Position numbers and translations under genes: made by a program
From: Epiperipatus broadwayi
Lineage: Eukaryota; Onychophora; Udeonychophora; Euonychophora; Peripatidae
Length of the DNA: 64,000 nt
Direction of reading: 5' to 3'
NCBI GenBank assembly: GCA_028023455.1
Contig: JAQFVV010012511.1
Location: forward strand, 2,170,165-2,234,164
The notes under the pieces: model-generated
What the model was told of the DNA's origin: nothing
Database searches by the model: none
The model's input: only the letters and a program-made list of their open reading frames with translations
In this document: positions 36,961 to 49,959 of the stretch, one piece after another
Layout: each line of letters starts with the position of its first letter
Numbering within the stretch: position 1 is the first letter of the stretch

Positions 36961-37639
36961 ACATGGTCTTTACAAGGCTGAATATATCTGGTATTACTAT
37001 AAGATACTGCATTTCTAAGTAATGAGCAATATTTGTATTTCATTTGTTTGTTTTTTTAACAATTTCTCATTATCGGAAGTATAATGCATTTTTTTAAAAT
37101 GTAAATGCTGCTAAAAATATAGGTAGGAAATGTAAGTATTGCTATAATTGAATATAAGGGTAGCAATAGTGAATTGTTAGACATGTTAAAGTTTTAATTT
37201 TTATATATATTTTTTAATATTATCATAAAATGATTATAATGCTATACATAATATTTGAATATTATTTGTTTCTTTTTTTGTGAGCATTTGCATTAAAATG
37301 ATTTATTTTGTAAACTTCTGATACCTGAATCTTTCATTTTGTGAAGCAGTGAGAGGTTTTATCATGTGATTGTGTGAGAACATGAAAAAAGCTCATATAA
37401 ACAAGGAAAATCCATTGGACTAAAATCATGTGGAGATTGAATTAGTATGTATATTTGTTACTGGATACCATAGTCACTAATTAAGAGATCAATTGTAACA
37501 TATCTCTTTATTTATTTACCTATAATGAATATCTTTCAATCAAATCATATTAAGATCATCTTTATCTTTTTTCTTCTGTAATGCAATTTAAACATTTCAT
37601 TTTAAGTAAATATTTTTTTATTGTTATATACGTCAAGAG

Positions 37640-38160
37640 GAGATCTTCATTCTAATTCTATCTACCATAAATTTGAATAATCAATGATAATTAGACGCAT
37701 GTAATATCCTTATACTTAGTATTTAAATTCTTATCTTAGACTAGTTTCTGAATTTTGTCTTTATCAGTGAGATTCAGAAGAAATATAGACATGAATCCAA
37801 AAAACTCATTTAACTCCATTTTATCTGTCAAATGAAAACTTTAAATGCACACTAGCGTGAAGTTTTGAACCTAAGTTAGCTTTCTTGAACTATCATATAG
37901 TTTTGAATACTGTATAGTAACTATACATTTTAGTACCACTAGTTTTTCATTAATGTAGACATTTTATGTTTTTGGCTAAAATGGAATTAAAGTTGTTTCT
38001 GATTGCATGTCTGTATTCGGTCCATTTTTAAATCAGAGTCTCATTGATAAAGGCAAGATACCAGTAACCTACAGATGAAAATCTAAATCATAAGTATAGG
38101 GATTTTATATACATGTAGTAATCATTGATAATTCAAGCTTATGCTAGATGGTATTAAATA
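37640..38160. mobile_element. R1 retrozyme inverted pair with two decayed hammerheads
   Basis: The left half on the minus strand reads CTCACTGATAAAGACAAAAT..CAGAAACTAGTCTAAG (37731-37777), then the R1 body through ATTGATTATTCAAATTTATGG. The right half on the plus strand reads CTCATTGATAAAGGCAAGAT..CCAGTAACC (about 38038-38070), then AGTATAGGGATTTTATATAC and AATCATTGATAATTCAAGC. The left copy keeps GAAAC-TA-GTC, but CTGATGA has become CTGATAA and stem II no longer closes. The right copy has lost both core boxes. The two copies are divergent from a common centre near 37900. Confidence 0.6.
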
Positions 38161-41015
38161 GGAGAGTTGCTTTTATCATACCATATTTTTTAACATTAAG
38201 AAGATTGGTGATTTGTTGCTATTATAAAGAATAGTTGTTTAAATTTTTTTATAAAATTATTTACTTGTTTCATGTATATATAATATTTATGAGTATTCAG
38301 TTTTAAAATGGAGAGTACTGATTATTTGTTATTTGGATCATTTACTTACATGAAAAATGCATAGTGAAAACAAACTTCAAGTCGTTTTTTCAGAATATTG
38401 TTTGAAATTGCCTCTTACAATTAGTTTACAGATCTTCTACTTGCAACTAGATAAATCTTCCATATAATTACAGATTAGCTACAAAATGATAATAGTGAAT
38501 TTTTAATATATAATTGAATCAGTCTCTTAAAATTATATGCATTTATAATGCTAGTAATGTTTACTGATATATGTATTGTATCCTACTGGAATGACCATTC
38601 CCTATTAACTCCTCCTCTAGCTAAGCCAAGGTAATACATAAAATTTTAAGTAATGCATATCTAATATATATTATACTAGTTTTAAATAATATGAGACTTA
38701 TTATTTAAATTGACCAGTAAGGTACCCCTTTTTTAACATTAAGCATATACCAAAAAAAGTATATTCTCAATGGTATGGAAATATCACCAAATACGACTTC
38801 ACTAAAGTATTAATGATACTTCCATGACTCGCAATTAAGATAAACTAACCATATTAAATAATCTAATTTGCTAAATTGAATTTAACTACAATACCATATT
38901 ATATTCATTTATTTAATAAAGTAATTAGATCTCTTTTTTACTAACATTTTATAACCTAATTAATGTCTCAGATAATTATTATTATTTCTTATCTTGAACA
39001 ATTACAATAGATTTATTATTTAATTTAAATTATGTGCAATAATACCAAAATATATTTAATTATTGTAATGCATATGTGCTTAAGATGATAATGACTTGGA
39101 AATAACAAGAAAAGAGACTATAGACAATTTTTTAATTATAAATTGAGTTTATTATAACAGTAATACAAAATTTAAGAAGAAATTTACAGATATTATATTT
39201 ATTAAAAAAAAAGATTTAACATATTCTAAAAATTTAAAAATTAACATTTAAAAAAATATATATTTATAAGAGAAGTAAATAATTTACACTCTTATTTACG
39301 ATTATAATATAGTATCTTTCACACTTACCTTTGTGACTATTAAGATACTCCTTAATAATTCCATACTAAAATGTATATGTTATCATATTCTACATAGTCC
39401 AAAATATATTTTGTTATCATCGTTACATTACTCCTAATCTTTTATAATATTATAAACTAATTATAACTATATAACTTATTAGACTATTATGTATTTATTT
39501 TTAATTATAAAATAAATGTATAATTACTCAAATATTAATTATGATATGATAGTTTAATATATTATTTATAATATAAATCACAATCAGGTTTTATTTCCAT
39601 CATCACATCTCTTATAACTCCAACATTCAATCTATAATTTGATCTCTACAAATTTGATATAAAAACAGTCATAAAATCTTTATACATTCTTTTAAGATTT
39701 TATATGTTTCACATTTAACTCTTCTTGCATTAAATAAATTATCTTGTCATCACTTGTAAGTCTAGCTATTATTCTTTGCTCAACTATACAATTCTCTAAT
39801 ATTATGTAGTTATCAATGTGATTTTAATGATTATAAATGATAGATAGACATTTTATAAATCTATTAGAAACAATGATATCATGGATATATAACTGAAGGC
39901 CACATTTTTTGTATCTACCTTAATTTCTGTCATAGCTTCTCTTTTAAGCTCTTACAGATTTGTGAAAATGCTACTGTTCATGTATCACAAACATACTGGT
40001 CTACTTTAACTGTATTATATTTAATATTATTAACACATCACTACAGGATTTCCAAAATAAACTACTTTCCTGAACCACTATTTATCTAACAAAACATTCT
40101 GCATAAATCCAAAAACATCATAAATATCATAAATCTTTCTTAAAATAATATTCAAACTTCTTAACATTTCATACTTTGGACATATCAAGAAGATTAAAAT
40201 AAAAAACAAACAAATAGTTTATGATATACAACTTATTATAACTATACTAAGCTAGTTACTTTTAACTTGTTCAGAGATCAATTATACTTACATTTTGTAA
40301 TCATATGCAGATTATAATAACTATATTCACATCTCCGATTTACCTTTACATGAATATACACAAAATAAATATTATACTTATTTATTTTACCTGATTTTGG
40401 TTTAAAAAATTCAACACCAATATTTTATACTAAAAAAATAGTAAATTAATGTTACTTTAATCATAATATTTTTATGATTATTATTAATGACTTGCTGGTT
40501 GATATAACTCCATGAAGTTGTAGAATAATAATAATAAACAAGAAAATTTTTAATTTTTTTTCCCTCTTTTTTAATATCCAAAAGTTCTAACATATTTAAA
40601 TCTTAAAACTAATAAATATGAATAAATAATTATAAAACTTAAAAACTATAGTTCATATTAAAGTAATAAAATAAAGTTTTTTTCCATTATTTGCACAGAC
40701 TAAAATATTTTTGAAGGGGAAGCCTGGTTTCTATGATGACCAGTTTACTTGAACAGAAAGAGATTTGTTTTTTTTTCTGCCCTCTGCACTTTCTTTCCAT
40801 TCTTTAGCTTGTATGAAAAACATGAAGAAAATCCAAAAAATGTTAATTATCAATAATAGTAAAATATTCTTGTAATAAAAGTTCATACTTCTCATATCAT
40901 TGACAAAAATATTCCACCATCTTTAATAAATATGAATCTTATTATTTAATGATGAAATTTATTAAATGTTAAAAGTTTTCTTCCTTTCAGCATTAAAATA
41001 TTCATTGCACAATTA
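38161..41015. other. AT-rich non-coding stretch
   Basis: No gene, RNA gene or clear element. The minus ORF 40411-40593 is low complexity. Confidence 0.45.
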
Positions 41016-41019
41016 TACA

Positions 41020-41212
41020 GTTCTGGAATTCTCCAAATCATTCTTATTTAACAGGTTAATAACTTCAATAATATTTGTTAGTAAAATTATAAAATATTAG
41101 AGTTCTTCTCAAAATCATTCACATTTAACATGTTAATAATTCCAATAATATTTGTTAATTATAAAGTTTCAAAGTTCTCCTCCTGAATAATTCATATTTA
41201 TCATGTTAAAAC
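41020..41212. repeat. Three tandem copies, 73-77 bp unit
   Basis: TTCTCC/TTCTTCTC..AATCATTC..ATTTAACATGTTAATA..TTCCAATAATATTTGTTA recurs with anchors at 41046, 41123 and 41196. The third copy is partial. Confidence 0.7.
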
Positions 41213-41777
41213 AGTTACTAATTATTGCTTAAATGGAATGACAGCTAGAAGATATATTTTTACTACAAATTAGTCAGCATTATATCTTTTTTCCTTTTAA
41301 AACTATTATCATTCTACTACAGTCATCTAAGACATTCATTTCATGAAGTCCTTAATAATTTCACTAAAAATGTCATTATTTTACCATTGATAATTATTAA
41401 AATTAGTAGAAAATGTTCTTTATTATTCTGCATACAAAAATTAATAAAGATAAATTCCTTACATATCCTTCACACTGTTATGTAAACAACATGTTTTAAT
41501 ATTCTGAAAAGCTTTTTAACCAAATATATTTTTATCTTCTGAAATATTTTATTCCCTTCATTATTATAAGTTTCTAGTTTGCTTCTGTAGTGTACCAATG
41601 AGGATAGCTTAATTTTCTATTCCATAATCAAATTAGTATATAAACCTTTTAATACACTTTCCATGGTTTTAAAAATTATTACTACTACTTTTTAAAATCA
41701 AAATAATAAAATTTATAATAAATTTAGACTTAGATTTTAAAACAAAAAGAATACAATACTATTCATATAAAAATTTA
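41213..41777. other. AT-rich non-coding stretch
   Basis: Nothing recognised; it runs up to the left end of the inverted-repeat element. Confidence 0.4.
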
Positions 41778-42372
41778 GTTGTTTTCTCATCCCTGGTGTT
41801 TGCCTCGAGATGTCGCTATTTCTAGGTCAATTCCTAGAAATATACCATTTCACTGGCATTCACCCAACAAAAGAGGAAATTTTCTATGTTATAAATGCAG
41901 AAAAGAGTTCTTATGTTTTGTTGGATGGAGGCGGTGGCAGTGACAGAAGAAGCCAACACAAAGAGACTTCTTTCTATGATAAAACACAGAAAGAGTTCCC
42001 GACGGCTGCCGGTTATGGCTTTTTTCTATGCTAAAAGCAAAAAGAAAGAAATGCCTTGATTGGCTGCCATAGTAGTTGATTTTGTTCATCATTTTCTCAT
42101 AATAGTAGAATATCTATTTTCTCTGTAGTTTCATGTAAGAGTGTGTGTATTTGAAGCAGTCATAGTTTTTTAAAATTTGATAAGATGTCTATTTTTTTAA
42201 TGTGTTGTAACTTTCTTTACTGTTGTAAGTTTAGTAATAATGTCCTGAAGATTCCATTACAAATGGGTAACCCTCAAAAATTGCTTTTAAGGGTGCAGAA
42301 CGGAAAAAATTTCAAGGATCATGTGAAAAGTACCATTTTCACGAGAATTTGTTCGTGACCAGTTACTTTTGC

Positions 42373-42870
42373 TATATATATATATGCACAAACAAAAACA
42401 ACCTAGTGTCTAATTATTAGGAATTACTTGTCCAAAAAAGAAAATTAGTCAGGTATTATTATTTATTTTTTTACATTTATTATTTCAAAATAAGATTAGT
42501 TTTTATATCTACACACTAACAAAAACAACCCAGTTCCTGATTATTACTGTCTTAAAAAAAAGAAAGCAAATTCAATGGGGTTTGATTTTTTCAATGGAGT
42601 ATTTGAATTACGGTTTATATATATATATATATACACAAGATTTACCAAAAAAAAAAAGAAACCCACTTTCTGATTAATTACTGTCAAAAGAAATGCAAAT
42701 TAGTTGGCTATCATTTTTAAATTTAGTATTTCAATAACAGTACCCTTTTTATATAGACAGACTTAATAAAAACAACCCACTTTCTGATTCATTACTGTCC
42801 CCCCAAAAAAGAAAGAAAATTAGTCGGATATCATTTTTCAATTGAGTCTTTCAATGACAGTCTTTACTAA
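42373..42870. repeat. Internal tandem array, four units of 114-133 bp
   Basis: Each unit carries ACACA..AAAAACAACCCA, TTTCTGATTAATTACTGTC, AAAAAAGAAAG..AAATTAGTCGG and TATCATTTTTCAATTGAGT. Anchors are at 42401, 42527, 42660 and 42774. The array lies wholly inside the terminal-inverted-repeat element. Confidence 0.75.
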
Positions 42871-42924
42871 TAGTAGTCGGGTATCAATTCTAAATTGTAG
42901 TATATAAATTACATTACTTTTGAT

Positions 42925-43435
42925 AGATTTAGAATTACTTTTTGCTTTTTTAATAAAATGATTGATTTACTCTTGACAAAAAATATTGTAACTTTAAAAA
43001 AAGACACACATAAAGTCCAAAAAAATGAAAAAAGTCCCATAACTTTAAAGACACACACACAAACTAAAAAAGAATCTAAGATTAAGAAACATTGACTTAT
43101 TATGTATTGCTTTTGAATCAAATTATTGATTTACTCTTGCAAAAAAAATACGTAACTTTAAAAAGACACACATAAATTCCAAAAAAAATTAGAAAAGCCC
43201 CGTAACTTTAGAGACACACACTCAAACTCAAAAACAAGATAAGATTAATAAACATTTACTTATTATGTCTTGCTTTTGAATAAAATTATTGATTTACTCT
43301 TGCAAAAAAAAGACCGTAACTTTAAAAAGACACACATAAAGTCCAAAAAAAATTAGAAAAATCCCGTAACTTTAAAGACACACACACACACAAACTCAAA
43401 AACAATATAAGATTAATAAACATTTACAAAAATGA
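42925..43435. repeat. Internal tandem array, three units of about 163 bp
   Basis: ATTGATTTACTCTTG begins units at 42961, 43125 and 43288. Each contains GTAACTTTAAAAAGACACAC, ATAAAGTCCAAAAAAAATTAG, CGTAACTTTAAAGACACACA and AAGATTAATAAACATT. The units are close in sequence. The CA-rich stretches vary in length between units. Confidence 0.8.
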
Positions 43436-43612
43436 AAAAAACTAACATCATATAATAGTATTAGTTAGTAGAATATTTTATTACAAATCTAAAAAATCAG
43501 ATCTTTTTAGATCAAATCGATCATTTAGGTCTGGCCCAAAATCATTATATGTATATGTTTTTGATTAGCATCAACGCCATCCTGTGGCAAACACCAGGGA
43601 TGAGAAAACAAC

Positions 43613-45640
43613 CGAAAAATTTTTAATTTCTTCCCCCTACATATCTGCTCACCTATATTTATAGGAAAAGTTTACCAATACATGATTAATTAATTAATTC
43701 CAGATACTTGCTAAAATTTACATATTAATTATTTTGTCTAGTCTTTTAAAATGATTTTATAACTGAGATTTTTTTTTCTAATCTTATTTTAATGCAACAT
43801 TTAAATGTATCTTTTAATTAAAAACACTTTTTTTTTCAACTTAAAATTTGATACATAAAATTTATCATTTATGTGACTATAACTATTAATTTTAGAAACT
43901 TTTATAAAATTGATAGTTAATTAAAATCTAACATTCATGATTTACACAAATAATAAATCAAGTTAAGAACAAGGAATTAAAATTTAATTACTTATTAAAT
44001 AAATGTGTGTAGCACCCTTATCAACACGGACCTCATTTTTTATGATTTAAGACAATAAATAAATAGCATTTTTTAATAATTTGACTGTTCATAATTACAA
44101 AAATATTAACTTTAATCATTATGACTACTGTTTTAAAACTATTTTATGTAATTTTAATTATTATTCACTTTAATTTTAATATTTAAATTTTATAACTTAA
44201 TAAAATATATTATTTTAAAGTAAACTAACTTAAGTTTAATACTGCAGAATGTTATAATTGACTATTTATTAGTCTGCATTGCATGAACATGTTTACTTCA
44301 TGTTTAAAGAGGTTTATTTAAACTTCATTGTATCAATATTTAATTCTCTGCAGTCAAGTTGCAATCTTTAAGTGTCTATATATATATTCAATGAACCATT
44401 AATAAGAGTGGATTTCCATTCTTGCTATTAAAAGGTGAGAAGGTTGCCTTGACAGCAATGAGAAATATTGATTACTATCTTTATTGTGAATGTTTAGGTG
44501 TTTACTGGTTGGTTTATAATTACAGAAACAGTATATTTTACCTATTTCATAAATTAAATAATACGTTATTACTAGCTATTATATAAAATTTCTATGAAAA
44601 TTGACCATTATTTACAACCATATAATAAAGTAGCAAAATAGAAAGGGTACAATATATATATATAGTAAAAGTAAAGGTAGTTTTAATAAAGCATTACTGA
44701 TGATAATCAAGAGTTATTATTGGTAGTAGTACTCTACTATTATTGATAGTCTATCTTCTTTGAATTATAACTATACAAAAACTGATGCATTTATTATCTT
44801 TTTAATCTACATAATCTTTTTCTAAAATTGAAATGATAGATTTAAATAATGTTTATAATGGAAAGCTAGAAAGCTTTAATTAATTTAAAGTTAATTTTAC
44901 ATTGATAGAGTTTATTAAATGTCAAGCCAAAGACAACTGGCATTTTAATTTTTATCAGTTCAGTTAGTTTATAATTTTTTTTTCAATTCATAGATTAATA
45001 AATAGCACAACCAAACTTTTTTTTCTGTTTAACATTCTCTAAGATGTTTTTTTAATCTCTTATAATCTTTTCTTTCCTTATTTTCATTGAGTAATTATTA
45101 TCAATATATCGCATGACTTTCACTTTTTACATTCAATGTATGCTTTTAATAGTAATATTTTATTTATTTTATTCTAGAATTCATCTTGAATAATTAATTG
45201 ATACTAGGTGATTATAACTACATTTCATTAGAACCCATTATGGAATGAGAATAATTTAGTATCCTTTGATTATTCAATAATCTTGGTGTCTAGAGCAGAG
45301 TAAATAAAATGTGTAATAATGTGACCATTAACATTTTTCTTGTTTTTGATTTTTGTTCACTTATTTTCCAATTATCCCATAGTAGTCATTGTTAATATAT
45401 TGTGTTTTTTTAAGTGTATTACCTTTGAAATTGAATCATTTGAAGTCACAACTAATTAGTAGTGGCATGCAAAAGATTTTGAATCCAACTCAATCTGCTT
45501 GTCTTTTATATATGTTTAAGGACTAGGGTGACTGTAATGTATTTTGATGATTTCAATTATATATTTATTTCCAGGCACTTTTGACTTTTTTGAAATAATC
45601 TTCTGTTGTTTGTTGATTTATTGTATCTACATAAATAATG
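43613..45640. other. AT-rich non-coding stretch
   Basis: No gene or element is recognised. Confidence 0.45.
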
Positions 45641-46380
45641 TGATTTAGAATGTTATTACTGGTGGTATAGATGTTAAGAGAATTATTCTCTGCTTCATAT
45701 TTTTGATCAATTTTCATTCTGATTTTGTTTTCATTTTGTATATGCAACTATTCAGTTCAAACATTGCAATATATTTTTTTAGTGTTGTTGAACCCATAGC
45801 CAATACTGGAGCTGAAAGTTCGTGGATTGTGGCTTCAGCTTTATCACTTAATGTGCTCAAACTTTTTATGAATTCTCTCATTGGATTATTTTTATTTATA
45901 TAAATTAAATGCAGTTGCATTTTTATAATGCGCGGATTTATAAATGTAGTTAAATTTGGTTAATGTGGAAATACATACTTTTAGATTAAAAGAAAATGAG
46001 TATGAAATTTTGCTTAGTATACAACTCTCCTTCCTTTTTATATTAATGCATTTAATCTTTTTAAAATTTAAATTGATAAAAAAATATTCTCATAATAGAA
46101 TAAGATTTTTTATTTATTTATTTTTATATTTAATATAGTTTTTTTTTTTTTTGTATGCTGAATTTTTATGATTAGTGTCTCTGCTACGTATTCGGTTACA
46201 ATGTTTGTCTATTTGAAAATTCACTGCATTACTATTTCTACTTTTCATAGCTTAAGTTACATTATTTCACCAGCTTTGTCTACCACAGCGCATCTATATA
46301 TGAATTGGTTTATGGTAATACGTCTGTGTTTGAATATGATAACGAAGGCTGTCTGTTATAAAATTGTCACTTGAGCAAAC
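45641..46380. other. Stretch with less biased ORFs, unrecognised
   Basis: Two overlapping minus ORFs (45714-45920, containing LSAPVLAMGSTTLKK; 45565-45747) and plus ORFs (45703-45903, 46168-46374) have a more mixed amino-acid composition than the surrounding chance ORFs, and base composition is slightly less AT-rich. It could be a decayed transposon coding region on the minus strand. I recognise no family, and no single frame is long enough to call a gene. Confidence 0.25.
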
Positions 46381-47190
46381 ATCAATCTAATTTACTTTGT
46401 AGAGATTCAAGAGTAAGAATTCAGGTTATTTAAAACTATTTTTAGTTTAAAAACAATAACAGTAGTGAGTTTGCTTCACTCTTGTAATCTCATTTTAAAA
46501 TCTTTATTGAATCAGTACTTTTTTTTTCTAAAAAAAAAGAAGAAATTAATGCAATAATTTTAAGATAAAAAATAATAAAAAGAAATGAAATCCATTGAAA
46601 GTGAAATAGAAAATTAATGACATGTAAGAACCGATAAAATTATAATATAAATGAGTTATTAGATGTGATATAATTTATAGGTAATTATTTAAAGTTCTTC
46701 CAAAAAAAATAATATTTGTGAGTGAATAAAGAAATTTGAACCCGTGAAATCACATCGGTCAATAAATGAACTAATAGTGATACATTTAGATTCAGTAGGC
46801 ATATGCATTGTAAATACCAAATAGAATAATTTTTGATAAAGATTAAGAAAATACAATGGCAAACTACCACTGAGAATGATGTTATTTTTAAGTTGAGCAC
46901 ATTGCCATTAGACAAAAGATTTTATGGAAATAGAAATTTAATTTCTAGCCAATCACTTAATATTGTAAGAATATAGTAGCAATAGTTGTTTTCCTTCTTA
47001 TTTTCCTAATTGTACATACGTGCATATATATTTATTAAAATATTTGCAATAATCTATTATTATATTATAGTCTTATTTAGCTACTACAGATTGTTTTTAT
47101 AATCTTTGCCAATTGGAATTAATTCGTTTATTGTTAAGAAAATGTCAAAGCCTGTTGATAAGAAATTTGTTTGAAAATTTTCATAACCTC
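46381..47190. other. AT-rich non-coding stretch
   Basis: Nothing recognised. The minus ORF 46685-46915 has no recognisable domain. Confidence 0.4.
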
Positions 47191-47192
47191 AT

Positions 47193-47212
47193 TAATAATA
47201 ATAATAATAATA

Positions 47213-47254
<42 letters not shown>
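47193..47254. repeat. (TAA)n(TTA)n palindromic microsatellite
   Basis: About seven TAA units switch to about fourteen TTA units, making a self-complementary tract able to extrude a hairpin. Confidence 0.95.
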
Positions 47255-47257
<3 letters not shown>

Positions 47258-47596
47258 CAACAAATGGTTCACCTGTTCAGAATCAAAATAACAAGATTCA
47301 CAATTTTACATTTAGAAAGTACTAAAAACCTAAAGCTGAAATGGTAAAAAAAACTTCCCTGTACACACTTTATTCAATTCAGAATTAATTCACAATGTTC
47401 TGTGATAATTTTTATTCAAAATTTTAACAAAAATCATATTATTAAACGATAATTTAAAAAACAATATGGCAACAGAGATATCACATGACCAGATGTCTCC
47501 ATAGTAGTCCTGCAGCAAGCAGTTCACTTGTTCACAGTCAAGGTAACAAGCTCTAATGTTTTGCTTTAAAAGTACTAAAAACCTAAACCTGACAAG

Positions 47597-48030
47597 ATGC
47601 AATTCATGCTGAATAGTATTTTTCTATTTTACCAAGATGTTATTCATGCTAACTATTATTTTTCCATTTCCCAAATTACAATTCATGCTCAACTAGATCT
47701 TTCCATTTTTCCAAGATGCAATTTATGCTGAACTAGTATTTTTCCATTTCCCCCAAATCCAATTTCTGCTTATTAGTATTTCTACTAAAATGCAATTCAT
47801 ACTAATTAGTATTTTTTCATTTTCCCAAGATGCAATTCATTTTGAATTAGTATTATTTTCATCCCCCCCCCCCCACAAGATCCAATTTATGCTAACTAGT
47901 ATTTTTCTATTTTTTATCAAGATGCAATTCATGCTGGTTTGTATTTTTTCATTCTCACAAGATGCAATTCATACTGACTGAGTATTTTTCCATTTTCCAA
48001 TTCATACTTATTAGTATTTTTCAATTTTTT
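47597..48030. repeat. 41-bp minisatellite, about eleven units
   Basis: The unit is close to AAGATGCAATTCATGCTGAA followed by CTAGTATTTTTCCATTTTCCC. The CAATTCATGCT word recurs at 33-51 bp spacing from 47600 to 47999, most often 39-41. A C12 run near 47863-47874 expands one unit. The plus ORF 47790-47981 simply reads through the repeats. Confidence 0.85.
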
Positions 48031-48259
48031 TTATATGGAAATTATGTAACAAATGAACAATAAGATTTGATTATGAAAATTATAGTACTCTCAGCAAATG
48101 AGCACAACTTTTATGGGATCATATGTCAATCTAATACCAACTTTAACCCCTCCTCCATATTTTTTCATTCATACTATCATATATCTTTTCATGTATTTTT
48201 GGCAATATCACATTTAAAAATTCTATGTAAATATATTTTTTTCTTTCAATTACTGTAAA

Positions 48260-48430
48260 TCATGTTTTCTACTATCAAGATTGTAAACTTTTATTACATA
48301 TGTAGTATCATGAATCAACTTGTATTCAAGACCTCATGTTTTCAAATGTAACTTATGTAACCCTTTTTGAGTTTCAATAAAGTTTATCCTTTGAAAAATG
48401 ATGATGATGATAATAATAATAATAATAAAA
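48260..48430. other. Non-coding spacer with AATAAA-like and (GAT/AAT)n sequence
   Basis: TTTCAATAAAGTTTATCCTTTG at 48374-48395, followed by (GAT)n(AAT)n, looks like the 3' end of a retroposed or LINE-like copy. A similar CAAATAAAGTTTATCTTTG is at 50509-50527. Not assigned. Confidence 0.3.
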
Positions 48431-49299
48431 AACAGTCCATCTATTCACCATCAAGTTAAAGAGTTCTAGTTTTGCATGCTCCAAGGTAAAAACCATATCC
48501 CATACATCTTTTTCAATTTTCAATGAGTTGATAATTAATTAATAATTTTGTGTTACATTTTTAATTACAAATTTCAATTAAAATCAAATTACCCAATGAT
48601 AATTTTAGCAAACAATATGAAGACAAAACCATCACATGACCAGGTGCTTCCTGCAAATATTACTAACATAGATGTTCAAAATCCAAAAGTTAGTCAAACA
48701 AACGCTTATTTTTAATTTTATTGTAGCAAATTCCGATCTTTATTGGAAAAAAAAATTTCAATTACAAATTTCTCAGCAATCAATTCACTTATTCACAAAC
48801 AAGTTAACAAACTCTGGCTTTAATGCTTAAAAAGAATTTAAAACCTTAGTCTAATGTAAGATAATAATAAACCTTTTAATTGATTACTAATTTTGAGCTA
48901 CATTTTTTATTCAAACTTCCAATTAAAATCTACCTAACGATAATTAAAAAAAAGCCATCTGATAACCAGTGTCTGTCACCAATAATATCAGCACAGAGTT
49001 TCTAAGTCCAAAGGTCAAATCAATCATACCCTTATTTTTAATGTTATTGTAGCAAACTCTGAACTTGGTTTAGTAATAAAAATTGGATTTCAAGTTCTCA
49101 GCAATTAATTCACTTGCTCACAATCACTTATAAAAAAGTCAAAACTGTAGGCTAGCAAGAAAAAAAACCCTAACTTTATAAACCTTTTTCAATTTCCAAT
49201 CAGTTGATAACTTATTTCCAATTTTGTGTTAAATTTTTCATTTCACATCAACTAACATCAAGTTATTAGATAATTTCAAAAAACATTAGTTATTTTCCA

Positions 49300-49855
49300 A
49301 TAGCAATGCTGAGCCTATCTACCTATCCAGATTTACCATCTCCCTATGTCTTGATCCTCTAACCATGAATTTCATACTTAAATCACATTAAAAGTCTCAC
49401 TCAACTCCTGTCTCTAACACAGCCTGACCCAGAGTCTGACCAACCTATGACAAACTCCAATTCAACAATAGCAATCAGTTCTAGCATAACTGTACCAGTA
49501 GCCCCCTCTGGAAATCAGGCCCTTCTACTCATGGATCTCATACATAAATCTTATCAATAGCCTTACTTGGCCTCTACCTTTAACCCACAAATAAATCCCG
49601 AGTCTAACCAACTTACCACAAACTCCAACTTAACAATTGCAACCAATTCTAACATATCTATCATCCTCCCCCCTCTGGAACCCTCATCTATTCAAATGCA
49701 CCAGAGAGCATGCATGGCGGTGTTGTACCAATTATGAAAGCAATCCTCAATGTCTTCCTTCCACACCACCACCCTCTCCAACCCACATTTCTAATGAAAC
49801 CAAGAAAAAGTCCTGGTCACCCAAAGAAGATCCAGCACCCTAAAAAAATCAAAAA
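49300..49855 (+). other. C-rich compositional island with two 167-bp diverged repeats
   Basis: This stretch is strongly C-rich on the plus strand compared with its neighbours. Two related segments end in CCCCCTCTGG at 49502-49511 and 49669-49678, sharing TCATACATAAATC, GAGTCTAACCAACTTA and CACAAACTCCAACTTAACAA. ORFs 49637-49843 (68 aa, proline-rich with CTREHAW..SPTHISNETKKK) and 49710-50036 (108 aa) overlap in different frames. I recognise no protein family. It could be a fragment of a transposon ORF or a transferred or captured sequence. The 108-aa ORF runs into the next tandem array, which argues against it being a real gene. Confidence 0.4.
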
Positions 49856-49959
49856 TAACATATTGATCTTATATCAGTGTGGACCTCACAGACAATTTCT
49901 ACACTATCATGGAAATTTTAGTCTCTTGTCTAAGTTATCCAAGCAATTCAACCACATAA

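Larger units (their letters stand above)
41778..43612. mobile_element. 1835-bp terminal-inverted-repeat element with internal tandem repeats
   Basis: Perfect 27-bp terminal inverted repeats (left GTTGTTTTCTCATCCCTGG.. at 41778-41804, right 43586-43612) delimit the element. A weaker match continues inward (GATGTCGCT against the inverse of AACGCCATC). The interior has a short plus ORF (41810-42034, 74 aa) with no domain I recognise, then two tandem arrays (42373-42870 and 42925-43435). Flanks AAAATTTA and AAAATTTTTA may be a degraded target duplication but are too AT-rich to trust. No transposase is present, so it is non-autonomous. I cannot assign the superfamily. Confidence 0.8.
47258..49260. 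repeat. Diverged array of roughly 300-bp units, about five copies
   Basis: Copies begin with CAGCAA..AATTCACTTGTTCACAATCAAG..TAACAA near 47258, 47513, 48430, 48774 and 49059. They continue with a TACTAAAAACCTAA-like word, CTTTTTCAATTTCCAAT..GTTGATAA, TGTGTTACATTTTT, and CAATATG..ACAAA..CATCACATGACCAG. Copies are quite diverged. A 41-bp minisatellite interrupts the array between the second and third copies. No coding sequence. Confidence 0.6.

Noticed and set aside
41810-42034. 74-codon ORF inside the inverted-repeat element as a transposase
   Set aside because: Far too short, no catalytic motif or DNA-binding domain visible.
44698-44735. CTGATGATAATCAAGAG, another CTGATGA
   Set aside because: No GAAA or NUH partner within range and no stem pairing.
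47790-47981. 63-codon ORF
   Set aside because: It is a reading through the 41-bp minisatellite.
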